DNA from: Virgifigura deserti
Lineage (GTDB): Bacteria > Pseudomonadota > Alphaproteobacteria > Dongiales > Dongiaceae
NCBI GenBank assembly: GCA_003576685.1
Contig: QOZR01000009.1
Span: 124,001-188,000, forward strand
Length of the DNA stretch: 64,000 nt
Direction of reading: 5' to 3'
In this document: positions 33,056 through 41,580 of the stretch, piece after piece
Numbering within the stretch: position 1 is the stretch's first letter
How the letters are laid out: the number at the start of each line of letters is the position of its first letter
Program-made: the position numbers and the translations under genes
The notes under the pieces: generated by a model
Database searches by the model: none
What the model saw: only the letters and a program-made list of their open reading frames with translations
What the model was told of the DNA's origin: nothing

Positions 33056-33092
33056 CACGGTCGTTCCGGCCCGAGTGGCCGGAACGACCGTG
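33056..33092 (+). other. strong hairpin between dctP and dctQ
   Basis: CACGGTCGTTCCGGCC (33056-33071) and GGCCGGAACGACCGTG (33077-33092) form a perfect 16-bp stem with a five-base loop CGAGT. There is no T-run, so it is more likely an mRNA processing or stabilising stem that keeps binding-protein mRNA in excess over the permease than a full terminator. Confidence 0.7.
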
Positions 33093-33123
33093 ACGATTCG
33101 GCCAAAGGGCAGCAGTATAGATC

Positions 33124-33717
33124 ATGAACAATATGAACGAGGCATCCGCCAGGGATCATTCCCGTCCTGGCGGCGATGCGGCTGAGGAACGCCACGAGGG
33201 TGGGCTGGCGCGCCTGGCGAACGCGCTGGAGACGCTGATCGACTGGCTCGGCCGCGTGGCGGCATGGCTGGGATTCGCGCTGGTTCTCCTCGTCGCGTTC
33301 AACGTCATCCTGCGATACCTGTTCAGCGTCGGCCCGGTATCGTTTCAGGAAGCGGAGTGGCACCTGGTCTCGCCGATCGTGATGATCGGCATCGCCTATG
33401 CGATGCGTCACGGCGAGCATGTGCGCGTGGATCTTTTTTATGAGCGCTTTCCGCCCCGGATGCGGCATTTCATAGATCTGGTCGTGGCGCTGACGACAGC
33501 GGCCATTGCGATCATCATCATCTACATGGCGGTGCCGTGGGTCATGCAGTCCTACAATATCGGCGAGGGCTCTCCGGATCCGGGCGGGCTGCCTTACCGG
33601 TTCGCCTTGAAGGCGTTCGTCCCGTTCGGCTTTCTCCTCCTGCTCATCCAGGCGGCTGCGCAGGCGATAAAGGCCGCCATTCCCCTGTTCAGCCGAAGCG
33701 AGCGCAGCCATGGATAA
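33124..33717 (+). CDS. TRAP transporter small permease (DctQ)
   Basis: 197 residues with four transmembrane helices after a ~35-residue polar N-terminus. LALETLIDWLGR, VILRYLFSVGPVSFQEAEW and GEHVRVDLFYERFPPRMRH are the DctQ signature blocks (the VDLFYERF motif is strongly conserved). DctQ forms the membrane complex with DctM and takes substrate from the binding protein using a sodium gradient. It overlaps the dctM start by eight bases. Confidence 0.92.
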   Translation: MNNMNEASARDHSRPGGDAAEERHEGGLARLANALETLIDWLGRVAAWLGFALVLLVAFNVILRYLFSVGPVSFQEAEWHLVSPIVMIGIAYAMRHGEHVRVDLFYERFPPRMRHFIDLVVALTTAAIAIIIIYMAVPWVMQSYNIGEGSPDPGGLPYRFALKAFVPFGFLLLLIQAAAQAIKAAIPLFSRSERSHG

Positions 33718-35032
33718 CGAAATCATCGCGATTCTGCTCGCAGCCGGCTTTCTCGGAATGCTGATGATCGGCTTCCCGGTCGCCATCGCCTTGGCAGCCG
33801 CGGGGCTTCTGTTCGGCTATATCGGATTCGGAATGGGCCTGTTCAGTCTGCTGCCGCTGCGTGTCTTTGGCGTGCTGACGAACTACACGCTGATGGCGAT
33901 CCCGCTGTTCGTCTTCATGGGCGTGATGCTCGAGCGGTCGCGAATAACCGAAGATCTGCTGGACGTCATCGGCTATGCCGCGGGGGGCCTGCGTGGCGGC
34001 ATGGGGCTGGCCATCATCCTCGTCGGCGTGCTGATGGGCGCCTCGACCGGCATCGTCGGCGCGACGGTCGTGACCCTCGGGCTTCTGACGCTGCCGACCT
34101 TCATGCGCCGCGGCTACAGCAACTCGCTCGCCTGCGGCACCATCTGCGCGTCGGGCACGCTCGGACAGATCATCCCCCCCAGCTTGGTGCTAATCCTGCT
34201 CGCCGACATCATGGGCGAGTCGGTGGGGACGCTGTTCGCCGCGGCGATGATTCCTGGCCTCGTTCTCGCCGCGATCTATGCCATCTTCATGCTGGGCGTC
34301 GGCGCCCTCAGGCCGGACATGGCGCCAGCGATTCCGCTCTCCGAGCGCGAGGGGGTTTCGACCGGGCAGCTTGTTCTCAAGCTCTTCCAAGTCGTTCTGC
34401 CGCCCTTCGCCCTGATCTTCGCCGTTCTGGGCTCTATCATCTTCGGCGTCGCCGCGCCGACGGAGGCCGCGTCCATCGGTGCGCTCGGAAGCGCCGTCAT
34501 CGTCGCCCTGTCGGGCCGACTGAACCGGCAGGTGTTGACGGAGACCGTTCAGAACACCCTGAAGATCACGGCAATGGTCTATTTCATCCTGATCTGCTCG
34601 CAGGCCTTCTCGCTCGCCTTCCGCGGCCTGCGCGGCGAGGATCTGGTGCATGACCTGTTCGCCTTCGTGCCGGGCGGGCTCACGGCCGAGATCGTGTTCC
34701 TGCTGTTCATCCTGTTCATTCTCGGCTTCTTCCTGGAATGGATCGAGATCTCCTATATCGCCCTGCCGTTGTTCCTGCCGCTGTTCGTGAACTCCGGCGT
34801 CGACATGGTGTGGCTGTCGGTCCTCGTCTGTCTGGTCCTGCAGACCTCGTTCCTGACGCCGCCGGTCGGCTGGGCCCTGTTCTTCATCAAGGGCGTCGCG
34901 CCGCCGGGCGTCACGACCCGCGACATCTATGTCGGCGTCCTTCCGTTCGTGGCGCTTCAGGTCGTGGCTTTGATCACATTGTTCATGTTCCCGGGCATCG
35001 CGACATGGCTGCCGCGCGCCATCGGCTGGTAG
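33710..35032 (+). CDS. TRAP transporter large permease (DctM)
   Basis: 440 residues with about 12 hydrophobic segments. The FPVAIALAAAGLLFGYIGFG start, LMAIPLFVFMGVMLERS, GASTGIVGATVVTLGLL, GTLGQIIPPSLVLILLADI and GAASIGALGS-type helix are DctM hallmarks. It forms the sodium-coupled translocation channel. Immediately after it (43 bp) comes a gamma-glutamyltransferase, so the operon is dctPQM-ggt. Confidence 0.93.
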   Translation: MDNEIIAILLAAGFLGMLMIGFPVAIALAAAGLLFGYIGFGMGLFSLLPLRVFGVLTNYTLMAIPLFVFMGVMLERSRITEDLLDVIGYAAGGLRGGMGLAIILVGVLMGASTGIVGATVVTLGLLTLPTFMRRGYSNSLACGTICASGTLGQIIPPSLVLILLADIMGESVGTLFAAAMIPGLVLAAIYAIFMLGVGALRPDMAPAIPLSEREGVSTGQLVLKLFQVVLPPFALIFAVLGSIIFGVAAPTEAASIGALGSAVIVALSGRLNRQVLTETVQNTLKITAMVYFILICSQAFSLAFRGLRGEDLVHDLFAFVPGGLTAEIVFLLFILFILGFFLEWIEISYIALPLFLPLFVNSGVDMVWLSVLVCLVLQTSFLTPPVGWALFFIKGVAPPGVTTRDIYVGVLPFVALQVVALITLFMFPGIATWLPRAIGW

Positions 35033-35075
35033 CGGCCGGCCGACGGATCGGATCTCGGCGAATAGGGAGACAAGG

Positions 35076-36851
35076 ATGAGCACCCGCGCCTTCCGCGCCG
35101 AGCCGAACGACGGCCGAACCTTCTACCCGCGCCTGCGCGGCACCCGCGGGGCCGTCGCCTGCGAGCATTATCTGGCCGCCGATGCCGCCGCCGACATCCT
35201 GAAAGGCGGCGGCAACGCGGTCGACGCGGCGGTCGCCGCCGTGCTCGTCGAGGGCCTCGTCAACCCGCAGATGCATACGATCGGCGGCGAATGCCCGATG
35301 CTGATCCGCATGGCCGGCGACAGCCGCGTTCACGCGGTCAATGGCAACATGGCGGCGCCTGAGCGGGCCACGGCGCAGGCCTATCGGGAGCGCGGCCTTT
35401 CGGACGTGCCGGACCGGGGAATCCTGGCGGCGGGCGTGCCGGCCGCCTTCGGCGCGCTGGTCACCGCGCTGTTGCGCTTCGGCCGTCTTCCCTTTGCCGA
35501 GGTCGCCGCGCCGGCCACCGCGCTGGCGCGTGACGGCTTTGCCGCGCATTGCGGCCTGGTCGGCCAGGCCGGCTTCGGCATCCGCGACCTGCAGGACTTG
35601 TTCCGGAGCGAGTGGCCCGGCAGTGCCGCCCTCTATCTGCCGGACGGCCGGCTGCCGCAAGAAGGCGACCTCTTCCGCAATCCCGCGCTCGCCGCCATGT
35701 TCGATCATCTCGCGACGCTCGAGCGCAAGGCCGGGAGCGGGCGGGCAGAGGGCCTGCAGGCGGTGCTCGACGGCTTCTATCGCGGCGACGTGGCGGCCGA
35801 GATCGCGGCGTTTGCGGAAGCGCGGGACGGATTCCTCGCCCGCAGCGACCTGGCCCGGTTCGAAACGCATGTCGAGGAGCCGGTCAGCCTCGATTTCGGC
35901 GACGTGACGCTGTTCAAATGCGGCTTCTGGAACCAGGGGCCGGCGCTGCTGCAGACCCTGGCCATTCTCGAGAACCACGACCTCGCCGCGCTGGGCCACA
36001 ACAGTGCCGACTATCTGCATGTCCTGATCGAGGCGCTGAAGCTGGCCTTCGCCGACCGCGAGCAGTTCTATGGCGACCCGCGCCATGTGGATATCCCGGC
36101 CGAGGCGCTGCTGTCGAAGGAGTATGGAGCGCTGCGCGCCGCGCTGATCGATCCGAACCGTGCTGACGCATCGCTGCGGCCGGGCGATCCCCGGGGCATG
36201 GGCGCGCTGCTGCCCGCGGCCGACCGGCTCGGCGGCAAGGCCTGGGGACCGGGCACCGTCCATGTCGACGTCATCGATTCCGAGGGGAACATGGTCGCGG
36301 CGACGCCGAGCGGCGCCTGGATCAAATCGGCCGAGGTCGTGCCGGCCCTGGGCTTCCCGCTGGGCAACCGCCTGATGACCTTCTATCTGGCCCCGCCACA
36401 CCACCCCAATCTGGTGGCGCCGTTCAAGCGGCCGCGGACGACGATCAGCCCGTCGCTGGCGTTCAAGGGCGGGCAACCCTGGATGGTCTTCGGCAGCATG
36501 GGCGGCGACCAGCAAGACCAGTGGCAGGTCCAGTTCCTGCTCAACCGTGTGGTGTTCGGCATGACGATCCAGGAAGCGATCGAGGCGCCGAAGCTGAGCA
36601 GCGAGCATTTCCCCGGCTTCTTCGCACCGCATGACCACTTCCCGAACCGCGTGCGCATCGAGCCGCGTGTCGGCGACGCGGCGCTGCGGGAGCTGACGCG
36701 CCGCGGCCACGATGTCGAGGTCGCCATCGACTGGACGGAGGGCTATCTCCTGGCGGCGGAACGCGACCCGGAGACCGGCATGCTCGAAGCCGGTTGCGAT
36801 CCGCGCGGCACCAAGGCCGAAATCTTCCCCGCCTTCGCCCTCTGCTGGTGA
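35076..36851 (+). CDS. gamma-glutamyltransferase family protein (TRAP-operon copy)
   Basis: 591 residues. The Ntn-hydrolase nucleophile is T394 in GPGTVHVDVIDSEGN, where the precursor cleaves itself. The flanking NMVAATPSG and SMGGDQQDQWQ blocks are conserved in this family. There is no signal peptide, so it is probably cytosolic, unlike periplasmic Ggt. The protein acts on gamma-glutamyl amides or related amides. It is 43 bp after dctM, so likely the catabolic enzyme for the imported compound. It is distinct in sequence from the second family member at 38090. Confidence 0.88.
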   Translation: MSTRAFRAEPNDGRTFYPRLRGTRGAVACEHYLAADAAADILKGGGNAVDAAVAAVLVEGLVNPQMHTIGGECPMLIRMAGDSRVHAVNGNMAAPERATAQAYRERGLSDVPDRGILAAGVPAAFGALVTALLRFGRLPFAEVAAPATALARDGFAAHCGLVGQAGFGIRDLQDLFRSEWPGSAALYLPDGRLPQEGDLFRNPALAAMFDHLATLERKAGSGRAEGLQAVLDGFYRGDVAAEIAAFAEARDGFLARSDLARFETHVEEPVSLDFGDVTLFKCGFWNQGPALLQTLAILENHDLAALGHNSADYLHVLIEALKLAFADREQFYGDPRHVDIPAEALLSKEYGALRAALIDPNRADASLRPGDPRGMGALLPAADRLGGKAWGPGTVHVDVIDSEGNMVAATPSGAWIKSAEVVPALGFPLGNRLMTFYLAPPHHPNLVAPFKRPRTTISPSLAFKGGQPWMVFGSMGGDQQDQWQVQFLLNRVVFGMTIQEAIEAPKLSSEHFPGFFAPHDHFPNRVRIEPRVGDAALRELTRRGHDVEVAIDWTEGYLLAAERDPETGMLEAGCDPRGTKAEIFPAFALCW

Positions 36852-37170
36852 TTTCCTAGTCCCTGAACCACCCCGCTTTGAGCCACAACCTCCTCCAGTT
36901 TAGCTGAGGGAGCGTTATGCGCGCGCGGCCTGGTCAACCTTGGAGCGGAGATTTCGACGGTGCCGGCCGCAATCATTGCCGCCCTCAGCGGGTCACGGCC
37001 GCCATGGATAGGGCTACCGCGAGCGTGAGTACCGCCTTTCGAGCAGACTGACAAGCGTGCTCCGGGCTTCGGTAGCGTGAAGTCGGTTCGCTCTATGGAG
37101 AACGGATTGGTCGCGGCAATTACGCGCAGCGGTACATGTGGCGTCAAATCATTAAGCGGCATATCAACGC
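36852..37170. other. intergenic region with possible phage-tail-gene remnant
   Basis: On the minus strand 37162-36900 encodes RVIAATNPFSIERTDFTLP followed by GGRDPLRAAMIAAG. The first segment resembles the N-terminus of lambda-J-like tail proteins and the second its GGKDPLRT-type helix start, with the middle missing. The frame is short and has no ribosome site. Treated as a decayed fragment with low certainty; no other feature is visible. Confidence 0.25.
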
Positions 37171-37785
37171 TTACCCGCTGACCGGAACAACCGAACTTTC
37201 AGGCGTTCGATCCTTAACGTTGATGAGGTTGCAGAGCGCTTCGTTATTGCCCCAAACGACTTTCGTTTTGGCCCGTTCAATGGCTTCCTCGCAGGTCATC
37301 CAATCCGGCGATTTGCCGAGCAAGTAGTCCATCCGCGCCCAGAAAATCTCATAGATCGCCGTCCCTTGGACGGGGATGGCGCCGGCACCCGGAGCGCCTG
37401 TCACTGTCCAGTCCCCGCCCGTCGTCATCATTGGCCCAGCCCCAGAATTGCCAGTCGAGACGGCTACCGACGCAGCGAGTCCGTCGCTCTCGTCCGTCGC
37501 CCTCACCAGCCAGGTATCGGTCCCCATGGAGAAAGCAAGCACCATATAAACTGTCCACCGACGTGTAGCGACCATCTGGTCCGCATCCGGGTAGGCGACC
37601 TGGAAGTCATCGCCATCGGCGAGCCGGAAGAGTTCCTCTGCGGCGGCAAAAAACTGGTCTTTGGAAACGTCAGTATAGGTCCGCGTGCTGGCTTGGAGCC
37701 ATTCGTCTCGGCTCATCGTCCGTGGCGATGCGCAGCCCGCGAGCGTGATCAACAGTAGAGCGACAATTGACATCGTGCGAAACAT
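37171..37785 (-). CDS. hypothetical lipoprotein
   Basis: 204 residues. The signal peptide MFRTMSIVALLLITLAGC has a clear lipobox LAGC (Cys 18). The mature part shows DVSKDQFFAAAEELFRLADGDDFQVAYPDADQMVATRRW, a pattern of DUF-type outer-membrane lipoproteins. It ends with an EWLQ-like and CEEAIERAKTKVVW region; two further Cys may form a disulfide. No family assigned. Neighbours are unrelated, so function cannot be inferred. Confidence 0.6.
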   Translation of the reverse strand: MFRTMSIVALLLITLAGCASPRTMSRDEWLQASTRTYTDVSKDQFFAAAEELFRLADGDDFQVAYPDADQMVATRRWTVYMVLAFSMGTDTWLVRATDESDGLAASVAVSTGNSGAGPMMTTGGDWTVTGAPGAGAIPVQGTAIYEIFWARMDYLLGKSPDWMTCEEAIERAKTKVVWGNNEALCNLINVKDRTPESSVVPVSG

Positions 37786-38089
37786 GACTTCCCCCTGCTA
37801 TATGATCCCGAGAGAATACATCTGTTTCGCTTCCGGTTATAGTTAACCGCGCCATCGGTAGACGCCGACCACCTGATTGCGCCATTCCAGCCCGTCACAG
37901 CGGGGCGCGGCCGCATCAATGCCTTTCTTGACATGGAGTATCCAGCCGCCGAAGGCTGCAGAAATCCGCCACCATCCCGCCAGATCTCGTTCAGTCGCGC
38001 GGAATCCGGTTCCTGCACCCCGCCACCCCTCAAGGGTGGGGCTCAGGGCTCAAGCCGCAACGATTTCTCAGAATAAGAACGGCAAGCCA
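37786..38089. other. intergenic region
   Basis: Between the lipoprotein and the second gamma-glutamyltransferase I find only short low-support frames and a small inverted repeat CCACCC (38023-38028) / GGGTGG (38034-38039). No gene, RNA or clear promoter is supported. Confidence 0.3.
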
Positions 38090-39679
38090 TCAGAAAGCCG
38101 CGACGACTCCATCGCTGCGGGGGTCGGAGGCGCCCTCGATCAGGCCGGAGGGGTGCCGGACCAGCGCGCCAGCATGCCCCATGATCTCGTCAAACGGGCC
38201 GACCAGCTCGACGTCATGCCCGACCTTGCGCAGCGCGTCGATGGTTTCCGGCGCGAAGCGGTCCTCGATCCGGAGATTCATCTTCGGCGCGCCCCAGGTC
38301 CGGCCGAGCAGCCAGCGCGGCGCGGTGACAGCCGCCTGCAGGTCCTGGCCGTACAAGACATGGCGGGTGAAGATCGCGGCTTGGGTCTGCGGCTGGCCCT
38401 CGCCACCCATGGTCCCGTAGGACATGACGCGGCCGTCCTTGAGCCGGGCCAGCGGCGGCTGAATCGTGTGGAAGGGCTTGCGGCCGGGCTTGAGCGCGTT
38501 CGGCGCGCCCTCGGCCAGCCGGAAGCTGCTGCCTCGGTTCTGCAGCATGATGCCGGTATCGCGCAGAACGACGCCGGAGCCGAACTCCCAATAAAGGCTT
38601 TGGATGAAGCTGACGGCACGGCCTTCCCCGTCGATGGCGCCGAGCCAGACGGTATCGCCGCCGCCGGGCTCCGTGCCCCAGGGAAGCGCCTTCGCCGGGT
38701 CGATTCCGGCGGCGGCCTCTGACAAGGCCGCGTCGCTCAGGAAGCGCGCCGGATCGACGGTCATATAGGCCGGGTCGGTCACATGCTCGTCGCGCACGAG
38801 GAACGCCCGCTTCGTCGCCTCGACGAGCCCGTGCAGATAGGGGAAGCCCTCGGCCCCGGCGATGCCGAGCCGGTCGAACAGGCCGAGGATCATCAGCGAG
38901 GCGAGGCCCTGCGTCGGCGGCGGCAGGTTGTAGACGCTGCCGCAGCTCAGCTCGATCGTCAGCGGCGTGACCTCCCGGCCGCGCTGCGCGGCCAGGTCCG
39001 CCTCGGTGAGGGGGCTGCCGACCCGCCCCATCTCAGCCGCCATCTCCCGGGCCAGGGCACCGCGATAGAAATCATCGAGCCCGGCCTTCGCCAAACGCTC
39101 CAGCGTGCCAGCGAGCGCCGGCTGCTTGAACAGCGCGCCCACGGCCGGCGGCGCGCCGTCGGAGAGGAAGGTCTCGGCGTAGCCCGGAACATCGGTGAAC
39201 TCGGCGCGCTTCGCCGCCGTGTTGGCATGCTGGCTCTGCGTGACCGGCACGCCGTGGCGCGCATAATGGATGGCATCCTCGAGCAGGCGGTCCAGCGGCA
39301 GCCGGCCGCCCCAGCGCGCGCTCGTCGCCAGCGCCGCCTGCCAGCCTGAAACCGCGCCGGGGACCGTGATCGCGGCGAGCGGCCCGCGCGCGGGGATGGC
39401 GTCCAGCCCCTGTCGGCGATAGAGCGCGGCATCGACGCCGCTGCCGGCCGCGCCGCAGGCATCGATGCCGACCGGCGCTTCCCCCGGCGCCGACATCAGC
39501 CAGAAGCAATCGCCGCCGAGGCCATTCATATGCGGATAGACGACGGCGATGGTCGCCGCCGCCGCGACCATCGCCTCTATGGCGTTGCCGCCTTCGCGCA
39601 GCACGCGAAGGCCGGCCTGCGCGGCGAGATGATGCGGCGCGACCACCATTCCGCGGGTGGCTCTCGGCGTTTGCAGCAT
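38090..39679 (-). CDS. gamma-glutamyltransferase family protein (metZ-linked copy)
   Basis: 529 residues. The nucleophile Thr is T343 in GGGDTVWLGAIDGEGR, with NRGSSF and SYGTMGGEGQPQTQ as conserved C-terminal blocks. No signal peptide. It shares the Ntn-hydrolase plan with the protein at 35076 but belongs to a different branch (shorter, GVVLRDTGIMLQNRG). It lies 9 bases downstream of metZ on the same strand, so the SAM-II riboswitch may control both genes, implying a link to sulfur or glutathione metabolism. Confidence 0.88.
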   Translation of the reverse strand: MLQTPRATRGMVVAPHHLAAQAGLRVLREGGNAIEAMVAAAATIAVVYPHMNGLGGDCFWLMSAPGEAPVGIDACGAAGSGVDAALYRRQGLDAIPARGPLAAITVPGAVSGWQAALATSARWGGRLPLDRLLEDAIHYARHGVPVTQSQHANTAAKRAEFTDVPGYAETFLSDGAPPAVGALFKQPALAGTLERLAKAGLDDFYRGALAREMAAEMGRVGSPLTEADLAAQRGREVTPLTIELSCGSVYNLPPPTQGLASLMILGLFDRLGIAGAEGFPYLHGLVEATKRAFLVRDEHVTDPAYMTVDPARFLSDAALSEAAAGIDPAKALPWGTEPGGGDTVWLGAIDGEGRAVSFIQSLYWEFGSGVVLRDTGIMLQNRGSSFRLAEGAPNALKPGRKPFHTIQPPLARLKDGRVMSYGTMGGEGQPQTQAAIFTRHVLYGQDLQAAVTAPRWLLGRTWGAPKMNLRIEDRFAPETIDALRKVGHDVELVGPFDEIMGHAGALVRHPSGLIEGASDPRSDGVVAAF

Positions 39680-39688
39680 GATGTCTCC

Positions 39689-40885
39689 TTAGATGGCAGC
39701 GAGCGCTCGGCTCAAATCCTCTTCCAGATCGGCGACGTCCTCAAGCCCGACCGAAAGCCGGACCAGCCCCTCGCCGATGCCGAGACGCACCCGCTCCTCG
39801 GGCGCCAGGCGCTGATGCGTCGTCGTCGCCGGGTGCGTTACCAGACTCTTGGAATCGCCCAGATTGTTGGAGATCGCGATCAGCTTCAGCGCGTTCAGGA
39901 ACCGGAAGGCGGCCGGCTTGCCGCCGGCGACGTCGAAAGCGAGGAGCGTACCGCCGTCGCTCATCTGGCGGCGGGCGAGGTCGTGCTGCGGATGGCTCGG
40001 CAGGCCGGGATAGAGAACGGCCGCCAGCTTCTCCTGCCCGCCCAGGAACGCGGCGAGGCGGCGGGCGCTCTCGCATTGCTCCCGGACGCGCAGATCCATG
40101 GTCTCCAGCCCCTTCAGCAGCAGCCAGGCATTCATCGGCGAGAGCGCCGGCCCGGTATGGCGCAGGAAGGGCTGCAGCACGTCCTGGACGAAGGCCTTGT
40201 CGCCGAGGATGACTCCGCCGAGACAGCGCCCCTGACCGTCGATATGCTTGGTCGCAGAATAGACGACGATGTCGGCGCCGAACTCCATCGGCCGCTGCAG
40301 GAGCGGCGTCGCGAAGACGTTGTCGACCACCACCCGCGCGCCGGCCGCATGAGCGAGCTCCGAAACGGCGGCGAGATCGATAATCCGCAGGCTCGGATTG
40401 GCCGGACTCTCCAGGAATACCGCCGTCGTCTTCTTGCTCAAGGCCTGCCGCCACTGGTCGAGATCGCGGCCGTCGACCATCACCGTCTCGACGCCGAAGC
40501 GCGGCAGGACCTCCGCCACGATATATTGGCAGGAGCCGAACAGCGCGTCCGACGACACGACGCGGTCGCCGGCCTTGAGCTGGCACATCAGCGCGGCGAA
40601 CACCGCCGCCATGCCACTGGCCGTGGCGCGGGCCGTCTCGGCGCCCTCGATCAGGGCCATCCGCTCCTCGAACATCGAGAGCGTCGGGTTCGCGTAGCGC
40701 GAGTAGATGAAGCGGGTCACCCGGTTGGCGAAGGCGGCCTCCGCCTCCTCGGCCGACTCATAGACATAGCCCGAAGTGAGGTAGAGCGCCTCGCAGGTCT
40801 CCGCGAACTGCGAACGCAACTGCCCGCCATGAACGAGGCGGGTGCGGGGACGCCATTGGGCGGGGTTTGAACGATCTTCCGTCAT
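39689..40885 (-). CDS. metZ: O-succinylhomoserine sulfhydrylase
   Basis: 398 residues from ATG 40885. PLP-dependent Cys/Met-metabolism enzyme: the PLP lysine K213 lies in VYSATKHIDGQG, and RTRLVHGGQLRSQF plus SGYVYESAEEAE are the typical MetZ N-terminal blocks. It makes homocysteine from O-succinylhomoserine and sulfide. The upstream region carries a SAM-II riboswitch, the characteristic alphaproteobacterial control for metZ. A longer frame to 41032 exists, but it overlaps the riboswitch and is not used. The second gamma-glutamyltransferase follows. Confidence 0.93.
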   Translation of the reverse strand: MTEDRSNPAQWRPRTRLVHGGQLRSQFAETCEALYLTSGYVYESAEEAEAAFANRVTRFIYSRYANPTLSMFEERMALIEGAETARATASGMAAVFAALMCQLKAGDRVVSSDALFGSCQYIVAEVLPRFGVETVMVDGRDLDQWRQALSKKTTAVFLESPANPSLRIIDLAAVSELAHAAGARVVVDNVFATPLLQRPMEFGADIVVYSATKHIDGQGRCLGGVILGDKAFVQDVLQPFLRHTGPALSPMNAWLLLKGLETMDLRVREQCESARRLAAFLGGQEKLAAVLYPGLPSHPQHDLARRQMSDGGTLLAFDVAGGKPAAFRFLNALKLIAISNNLGDSKSLVTHPATTTHQRLAPEERVRLGIGEGLVRLSVGLEDVADLEEDLSRALAAI

Positions 40886-40945
40886 AGTCGGACCTCCTGC
40901 GTTCCGAGGCAGGTCGCCACGAAAGCCGGCGCGAAGGAACCGACG

Positions 40946-40972
40946 AAAAAACCCCGGCCGGTCAGGTCGGGG
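40946..40972 (-). terminator. terminator-like stem downstream of SAM-II aptamer
   Basis: Read on the minus strand CCCCG, eleven bases, CGGGG and TTTTTT. It lies between the aptamer and metZ. The aptamer 3' end AGGTCA can pair with TGACC of this stem, so alternative pairing could give anti-termination. The pairing is an inference. Confidence 0.6.
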
Positions 40973-40987
40973 CATGCTCCGCGCATG

Positions 40988-41043
40988 ACCTTTTAGCGAC
41001 TTGTTTAACGTGGCTGCAATCCGGCTGACCAAATCACCACGAT
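40988..41043 (-). promoter_or_regulatory. SAM-II riboswitch controlling metZ
   Basis: The minus strand reads CGTGGTGATTTGG, then GGATTGCAGCCACGTTAAAC, then AAGTCGCTAAAAGG. CGTGG pairs with CCACG (P1), and the conserved TTAAACAAGTCGCTAAA region forms the pseudoknot and S-adenosylmethionine pocket. It matches the SAM-II (metA) consensus. Binding of S-adenosylmethionine should turn off metZ. Confidence 0.92.
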
Positions 41044-41171
41044 GACCCGGAAATAGCCCGCGGACGCCCGAGAAGTCAAGACTGCAGAAGCCGATGATTT
41101 CAGGCGCCGATGGATCAACTACCCCAGAGCGGCGTTCTCAACTGTAAAGGCGCGCGGTTTCGGAGGCATTC

Positions 41172-41408
41172 ATGCGGAGAGTTCTCGCCAGTCTTGCCCT
41201 TCTGTCCTCGGCCGCTCTCGCGGGCTGCGAGATCATGGTCGACCGATACGACTCCGACAGCCCCGCCTTCACCATCGAATATGACGAGGACACGGAGCCG
41301 GATATCGAGATCGCCCAGGAATATTGTGCGATCTATGACCGGTCGCCCAGACTGACCCGGACCGAGCAGGTCTATGGCGAACTCGTCGCCGTCTATGACT
41401 GCCTCTGA
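41172..41408 (+). CDS. small acidic lipoprotein
   Basis: 78 residues. The signal peptide MRRVLASLALLSSAALAGC has an LAGC lipobox. The mature part is very acidic (YDSDSPAFTIEYDEDTEPDIEIA) and ends in Y-DCL. No family recognised. ATG 41172 has GAGGCATTC before it with a weak ribosome site. Confidence 0.55.
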   Translation: MRRVLASLALLSSAALAGCEIMVDRYDSDSPAFTIEYDEDTEPDIEIAQEYCAIYDRSPRLTRTEQVYGELVAVYDCL

Positions 41409-41580
41409 TTCCGCTCGAGGTTGCCGAATGAACCATCGTTCCTCGCGCTAAATTCTGACGACGACAATACTAACCTTTGTTCACCGTCGCCTCAGGCTGC
41501 ATTGCAACCTTTTCCGTGCATCGCTGTTTCAAGTCGACTGTTGCTCTCTTGCCGTTACATCGGTCAGCAGGAGGATGTCG

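Noticed and set aside
41498..41506. TGC-ATT-GCA upstream of the sugar dehydrogenase as an operator copy
   Set aside because: Only the inner core is shared; the TTGTGC half is missing, so chance similarity is likely.
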